Source: Candidatus Peribacteraceae bacterium (GTDB lineage: Bacteria; Patescibacteriota; Gracilibacteria; Peribacterales; Peribacteraceae). Taken from it: DNA of 10,470 bases. Made by a program: the position numbers and the translations under genes. The notes under the pieces were generated by a model. The model saw only the letters and a list, made by a program, of their open reading frames with translations. It did no database searches and was not told the DNA's origin. The DNA is taken from positions 1 through 10,470 of the forward strand of contig JALHMU010000029.1 of the NCBI GenBank assembly GCA_022843885.1, given 5' to 3'. Positions 7,016-10,470 of this stretch are shown piece by piece; the stretch's first letter is position 1; each line of letters begins with the position of its first letter.

Positions 7016-7075
7016 GAAATACGGGGAAAGAAACGTCTCCCATGTTGGTACCGAGTGGCCCCTATTGCAAGGCTT

Positions 7076-8737
7076 TTACAGATCCCACGCTTTCTTCAAA
7101 TATTCTTGCACTGCACGGTGTGTGTTGAATGCACCTACAAGGGAAATCGAACGTTTCATGCGGCGAATCCAGCGCACATGTGTCGGATGGTAATACTCCG
7201 GAATCACTTCGTACTGCAATTGTGTGTAGAGATCTTCTGCATCGACTTTCAAATTTTCTTCTGCCTCAGGCAATGCGCCAGCCAATGGTCCGATGCGCCA
7301 GCCCGCTTCGCTATCGATTTCATATCCTTCGATCCACCACCCGTCGAGCGTGGAAAGATTGAGCACGCCATTCGTGCAGGCTTTCATACCTGATGTTCCG
7401 GACGCTTCGTGCAAACGTGTCGGTGTATTGAGCCAGACGTCGGCACCGGAAACGAGAAGCTTTGCGAGTTCGGGGTTGTAGTTTGGAACGTAGACAACAT
7501 GCAATGCATCACGCAATTCTTTCGAACGCGCGATCATGCGTTTGATCACGTCCTGACCGAATGGATCAGCTGGATGCGCGTTACCCGAATGGATGATTTG
7601 GACACGACCGCCACAGACTTCTTTTAGGCGTAGAAGGTTCGTATAGAGCAATTCTGGACGCTTATAGGAAACGACGCGGCGAGCGGAGGCGATCGTCAAA
7701 ACATTCTCATCAAGCGTTTCTCCGGTTTGATATTTCACGTGCGCGAGCAGACGTTTCTTTGCGACCATATGCGCTTCCCACAGTTCGTTGTCAGGGAGAT
7801 CATGATAGTTCTTTCGGAGAAGCGATGGATCTTCTTTCCAGCCTGGAATATGTTCGTCGAACAAGGCCTGCATTTCCGGTGTCGCCCAGGTCGGATGATG
7901 AATACCGTTCGTGATGTAATCGATACCTTCACCTGGGAACATGTCATTGCTGACAACGCCGTGGATTTTTGAAACGCCGCATGTGTAGCGCGACAAATGC
8001 ATCGCGAGATGCGTCATCGAGAGGCGATCTTCACCTGCAAGCTTCTTGATGTGCCATGGCAACATGTCACCGACGACTTTGTAGGCCATATCGTAATCGA
8101 AGGCATCGTGGCCGGCTTTGACGGGTGTGTGCGTCGTGAATGCACAAGATTTTTTGACGTCTTCATCTTTAAAGTCACGTTCTTTCAGGAGTTCCAATGT
8201 GAGGAATGCGGCATGACCTTCATTCATGTGGAACGTCTTGATGTCGTTGTATCCAAGTTTGCGCAGCATGCGCACGCCACCGATACCAAGTACTGTTTCT
8301 TGCTTGAGACGCATGAAACCATCACCGCCATAGAGATACTTCGTAATGTCACGATCGGCTTGATCGTTTTCCGGAAGATTCGTATCCAGGAAATAAATGG
8401 GCACGATGTGCTTCCCACTCTTGAGTTGGTACTCCCATGCCGCGACAACAACTTCGCGTCCTTCGACGGTAACCGAAATTCGCTCCGGAAGAAGTTTCAT
8501 TTTATCCGCCGGATTCCAACTACTCTCTTCATACATCTGCGTGCCATCGGGATTGATGGTCTGACGCATGTATCCGTGCTGCCAACACATCGTGATACAG
8601 GCTGCCGGAACTTTCAGATCTGTGGCTGAACGCATGATGTCCGCGGCAAGCATGCCAAGACCGCCCGCATACGTTGGAATATCACCGGAGAGGCCGATTT
8701 CCATCGTGAAGTAGGCGACAGTCAGAGGTTTTTTCAT
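7076..8737 (-). CDS. glgP: Alpha-glucan phosphorylase (GT35)
   Basis: Cytoplasmic enzyme that cuts glucose from alpha-1,4-glucans with phosphate, giving glucose-1-phosphate, with pyridoxal phosphate as cofactor. The 553 residues match the short phosphorylase type common in thermophiles and archaea rather than the 800-residue E. coli type. Visible motifs: YFTMEIGLSGDIPTYAGGLG (10-28, N-terminal phosphate and substrate region), FHMNEGHAAF (169-178), TTHTPVKAGHDAF (201-213), YITNGIHHPTW (274-284), RRVVSYKRPEL (353-363) and LHEASGTSGMKACTNG (442-457). In the last motif K452 is the expected PLP-binding lysine. The start ATG lies 7 bases after a strong extended -10 box. It probably works with the mutase encoded at 9583. 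Reaction class is secure; the natural substrate (glycogen, maltodextrin or other) is not. Confidence 0.92.
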   Translation of the reverse strand: MKKPLTVAYFTMEIGLSGDIPTYAGGLGMLAADIMRSATDLKVPAACITMCWQHGYMRQTINPDGTQMYEESSWNPADKMKLLPERISVTVEGREVVVAAWEYQLKSGKHIVPIYFLDTNLPENDQADRDITKYLYGGDGFMRLKQETVLGIGGVRMLRKLGYNDIKTFHMNEGHAAFLTLELLKERDFKDEDVKKSCAFTTHTPVKAGHDAFDYDMAYKVVGDMLPWHIKKLAGEDRLSMTHLAMHLSRYTCGVSKIHGVVSNDMFPGEGIDYITNGIHHPTWATPEMQALFDEHIPGWKEDPSLLRKNYHDLPDNELWEAHMVAKKRLLAHVKYQTGETLDENVLTIASARRVVSYKRPELLYTNLLRLKEVCGGRVQIIHSGNAHPADPFGQDVIKRMIARSKELRDALHVVYVPNYNPELAKLLVSGADVWLNTPTRLHEASGTSGMKACTNGVLNLSTLDGWWIEGYEIDSEAGWRIGPLAGALPEAEENLKVDAEDLYTQLQYEVIPEYYHPTHVRWIRRMKRSISLVGAFNTHRAVQEYLKKAWDL

Positions 8738-8744
8738 TCCCCTA

Positions 8745-8773
8745 ATTATAGCAGTTTTTGGCTTGTTTTTCCA
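8745..8773 (-). promoter_or_regulatory. Promoter of the glucan phosphorylase gene
   Basis: On the minus strand, TGGAAA (8773-8768) is followed by a 17-base spacer and a perfect TATAAT (8750-8745) with TG one base upstream. The -10 box ends 7 bases before the ATG, so the transcript would start at or beside the start codon. An AGGGGA lies between but is too close to the ATG to act as a ribosome site. Confidence 0.7.
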
Positions 8774-8842
8774 GTGTTATTGATCTTGTAACACTCTAGT
8801 AAAAGATACTTACTTGTACGATAAAAAATCGTGTTACACTGG
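8771..8842. repeat. Cluster of inverted GTGTTA repeats
   Basis: Between the two divergent promoters, GTGTTA (8774-8779) faces TAACAC (8789-8794); TGTAACAC (8787-8794) faces GTGTTACA (8831-8838); and CCAGTGT (8771-8777) faces ACACTGG (8836-8842). ACGAT/ATCGT (8818-8832) forms a small hairpin. Repeated half-sites around a promoter suggest operator sites for a dimeric regulator or a structured DNA site. No protein can be assigned. Confidence 0.4.
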
Positions 8843-8873
8843 GCGGGTTCTTTAAAAATGGTGCTCAAATCAG

Positions 8874-8903
8874 TTGTCAAAAACGGACATTTTCATATAT
8901 AAT
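8874..8903 (+). promoter_or_regulatory. Promoter of the structured RNA
   Basis: TTGTCA (8874-8879), an 18-base spacer and a perfect TATAAT (8898-8903). The expected start, 6 or 7 bases on, is at 8909-8910, exactly where the first helix strand GTCCTG begins. No open reading frame of ordinary length follows on this strand until 9583. Confidence 0.75.
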
Positions 8904-8908
8904 GAAGA

Positions 8909-9414
8909 GTCCTGAGTGTGGATGGCTATTGTGACTTTAAGAAGTTTCAATAGCTGCTCATGCAGCCCAAACAGGACGGTAGGCAATACGTAATCTATCG
9001 CGCTACCGTTATCCGTTTGAACTTGGTAAGTTAGCTCTGAGAACCTATATCGATAGGTTCTTTGAGCGTGTGTCCGATGATAGGTATATCAACAGATACA
9101 AGCGGTTGACCATTTAGGTCAACGAACATGATCTTCTTGAATACCTTCGGACGTTCGAGAATTACTATTTCTTTCTCCATACGGCAAAAGCGGTAAGGAG
9201 CCGGTGATATAGAACGCTGGCATTCGCCACGTTAATACGTCCGGCCCGGTGAGGAGCCAGCGTTTGTCAGACATAGGATTACGTATCTAACAAACGCACC
9301 CCCTCTCGGACATAGCACTTCTTATGCGTATGAATTTTATTCTCAACTCACTGGTCGGAAGCATCGTCCGATAACCAGTGCTCGCCACCAGTGAGCTGAT
9401 TTTTCTATGTTTTT
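8909..9414 (+). ncRNA. Candidate large structured non-coding RNA, family unknown
   Basis: About 500 nt with its own promoter and an end hairpin with T-runs, but no credible coding frame. Perfect or near-perfect helices read in order: GTCCTG/CAGGAC (8909-8914/8972-8977), enclosing GGCTATTG/CAATAGCT (8924-8931/8948-8955) with ACTT/AAGT at its tip and GCTGC/GCAGC (8953-8966); GGTAG/CTACC (8978-8982/9003-9007); AGAACCTAT/ATAGGTTCT (9040-9048/9053-9061); TGATA/TATCA (9078-9091); GTTGACC/GGTCAAC (9105-9111/9117-9123); CTTGAA/TTCGAG (9136-9141/9154-9159); AACGCTGGC/GCCAGCGTT (9213-9221/9256-9264); GCGTTTGT/ACAAACGC (9260-9267/9290-9297). A 10-bp match joins the loops at 8986-8995 and 9277-9286. No signatures of tmRNA (no tRNA-like end or tag), RNase P RNA, SRP RNA, 6S or group I/II introns are seen. 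The density of helices is strong; the identity is open. Confidence 0.6.
9347..9414 (+). terminator. Terminator of the structured RNA, with competing arms
   Basis: CTCACTGGT (9347-9355) can pair with ACCAGTGAG (9387-9395, 9 bp), followed closely by five T (9400-9404) and a second T5 (9410-9414). The same left arm can instead pair with the upstream copy ACCAGTG (9374-9380), with TCGGA/TCCGA stacked inside. In that case GCTC/GAGC (9380-9396) forms before the T-run. Confidence 0.65.
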
Positions 9415-9567
9415 CTCTTGTCGGGGGTCAAGGGTGTCAATGACACGAAAGATCAATCTTAAGCACTCTCTACTCTAGAGTGCTAGCGCGATTTAGACAA
9501 GGTATTTGTGTTGAAACATGGCTATGTAAAGCCAACTTTACATGTTCAAGCTGAGCTCTCAAAATCC
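9405..9567. other. Intergenic stretch with two perfect 8-bp hairpins
   Basis: No gene is seen. GTGTC/GACAC (about 9434-9446) is a small palindrome. AGCACTCT (9462-9469) pairs with AGAGTGCT (9477-9484) with a 7-base loop. ATGTAAAG (9524-9531) pairs with CTTTACAT (9536-9543) with loop CCAA. Neither 8-bp hairpin has a T-run. They may be extra structure of a longer RNA, processing sites or operators of the downstream mutase gene. Confidence 0.4.
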
Positions 9568-9576
9568 TGATAGGAT
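9568..9576 (+). promoter_or_regulatory. Extended -10 box of the mutase gene
   Basis: TG-A-TAGGAT ends 6 bases before the ATG at 9583. No -35 consensus or Shine-Dalgarno site is present. The box also sits in a small palindrome, ATCCT-GAT-AGGAT (9564-9576). A leaderless mRNA is implied. Confidence 0.5.
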
Positions 9577-9582
9577 CTGGGT

Positions 9583-10470
9583 ATGCCCTCTTTGAATCCT
9601 CACATTTTTCGTGCGTACGACATTCGTGGAAAGGCCTATTCCGAGCTTTCGGCTGAAGCGTGCAATCTGATCGGAAAAGGATTTGGGACGGCAGTGCGCG
9701 AACTCTACAAACTTGAACATCCGAAAGTACTTGTCGGACGTGATGCACGAACGCACGGACCGGAATTTGAACAAGCGGTGATTGATGGCCTGCTTTCAAC
9801 GGGCTGTCATGTGTTTTTGATCGGAGAAACGCCGAGTCCGGTGAATTACTTCAATCTTTGTAACGGCGGATTCGATGCATCAGTGCAAGTCACCGCGAGT
9901 CATAATCCAGCGGAAGATAATGGTATTAAATTGCAGCTCAAAAATGCCGAAGCGTACGCAGGAGATGAATTGCAGCATCTGCGTGAACGCATTGAGAAAG
10001 GAAATTTTGTGACAGGTGAAGGGAAGAGTGAACCGTTTGATGGAATTGCACCGTACGTTCTGCATCTTTCTGAGATGTTTCCGGATGTCGGAAACGGCAT
10101 GACCATCGGTGTGGATGGAGGAAACGGTGTGGCCGGGCCGGTGTACACGGATATCTTGAAAAAAGTCGGTGCGAATCTGATCGAGCTGTATATCGAACCT
10201 GATGGAACCTTTCCGAATCATGCAGCGGACCCGAGCAAGCACGACACGTTGAAAGAATTACAGGCGACAGTGAAAGAAAAGAAAGCTGCGCTTGGTTTTG
10301 CGTTTGACGGTGACGGTGATCGCGTCGGTATAGTCGATGAACATGGAAACATTCTGACGGCCGATGAAATCATTTTGCTCCTCGCGGAAGATCACCTGAA
10401 ACGTCACCCTGGAGCACCCGTTATTTTCACGGTCAGTAACTCTGGCGTGCTCCAAACGGAGATCGAAAAG
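9583..10470 (+). CDS. Phosphoglucomutase/phosphomannomutase, 3' end outside window
   Basis: Alpha-D-phosphohexomutase that interconverts the 1- and 6-phosphates of glucose and/or mannose. The 296 residues visible of about 450 include HIFRAYDIRGKAY (7-19, domain 1 start), VGRDART (51-57), the phosphoserine loop TASHNP (104-109, catalytic S106), GVDGGNGVAG (176-185) and the Mg2+ loop DGDGDR (242-247). The sugar-binding loop (usually GEMSGH or similar) and domain 4 lie beyond the window, so glucose versus mannose preference cannot be judged. ATG 9583 is chosen because it gives the standard N-terminus and sits 6 bases after an extended -10. With the phosphorylase on the other side of the RNA locus, it would feed glucose-1-phosphate into glycolysis or sugar-nucleotide synthesis. 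Confidence 0.93.
   Translation, partial: MPSLNPHIFRAYDIRGKAYSELSAEACNLIGKGFGTAVRELYKLEHPKVLVGRDARTHGPEFEQAVIDGLLSTGCHVFLIGETPSPVNYFNLCNGGFDASVQVTASHNPAEDNGIKLQLKNAEAYAGDELQHLRERIEKGNFVTGEGKSEPFDGIAPYVLHLSEMFPDVGNGMTIGVDGGNGVAGPVYTDILKKVGANLIELYIEPDGTFPNHAADPSKHDTLKELQATVKEKKAALGFAFDGDGDRVGIVDEHGNILTADEIILLLAEDHLKRHPGAPVIFTVSNSGVLQTEIEK

Noticed and set aside
7997..8629. Plus-strand open frame of 210 codons inside glgP
   Set aside because: Antisense shadow of a well-conserved phosphorylase, with no recognisable motif of its own.
8922..8993. Small frame of 23 codons starting at ATG 8922 within the RNA
   Set aside because: It spans several strong helices, has no clear ribosome site, and its product (MAIVTLRSFNSCSCSPNR...) resembles no leader peptide that I know. 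A coding role is not excluded.
9196..9258. AGGAGCC and CCGGTGA direct repeats as a CRISPR-like or transposon feature
   Set aside because: Only two copies of 7 bases each, in swapped order, without regular spacing; more likely internal RNA structure.
8909..9414. tmRNA
   Set aside because: There is no tRNA-like acceptor/T-arm end, no CCA, and no tag frame ending in Ala-Ala before a stop.
8909..9414. RNase P RNA or SRP RNA
   Set aside because: The conserved GAGGAAAGTCC and ACAGAA-type blocks of RNase P RNA and the GGAAG/AGCA loops of the SRP RNA domain are not found.
9880..10242. Minus-strand open frames inside the mutase gene
   Set aside because: The plus strand encodes an unmistakable phosphohexomutase with TASHNP and DGDGDR motifs.

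Overview
The window looks like part of a bacterial chromosome from the Candidate Phyla Radiation or a similar small-genome lineage. The best guess is a Peribacteria/Peregrinibacteria-like organism, but this is an inference. It rests on poly-serine linkers in an SLH/Calx-beta surface protein, short intergenic spaces, few recognisable Shine-Dalgarno sites and several single-gene transcription units. TGA is used as a normal stop (ends of the genes at 1905 and 2458), so the code-25 groups (Gracilibacteria, Absconditabacteria) are unlikely. There is no phage, insertion sequence or CRISPR array.

Layout. 1-917: 3' part of an MscS-type mechanosensitive channel. 932-1110: strong promoter, leader hairpin and tRNA-Asp(GTC). 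1111-1204: palindromic intergenic repeat. 1273-1905: unknown exported protein. 2046-2435: single-stranded DNA-binding protein, sharing a bidirectional terminator with a convergent 7-helix membrane protein (2458-3180, minus) that resembles lycopene cyclase. 3230-4081: RlmI/RlmL-like SAM methyltransferase, divergent from the membrane protein across 49 bp holding two mirror-image -10 boxes. 4151-5479: MgtE Mg2+ transporter. 5537-7015 (minus): SLH plus Calx-beta surface protein. 7076-8737 (minus): alpha-glucan phosphorylase. 8738-9582: a region of about 845 bases without a protein gene. 9583-10470: 5' part of a phosphoglucomutase/phosphomannomutase.

The most interesting part is the gene-free region. 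A TTGTCA-18-TATAAT promoter is followed at once by about 500 nt packed with perfect hairpins. These include a 10-bp complementarity between the loops of two distant hairpins, and the segment ends in a hairpin with T-runs. It matches no large RNA that I can recognise by eye (tmRNA, RNase P RNA, SRP RNA, 6S, group I or II intron) and is a good candidate for an undescribed structured non-coding RNA.

A second theme is promoter layout. Five protein genes have a -10 box 6 to 9 nt before the start codon and no Shine-Dalgarno site, which suggests leaderless mRNAs. Functionally, the phosphorylase (glucan to glucose-1-phosphate) and the mutase (glucose-1-phosphate to glucose-6-phosphate) flank the RNA locus and form a short glucan-use pathway. 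The other genes are housekeeping or envelope functions without an obvious shared pathway.
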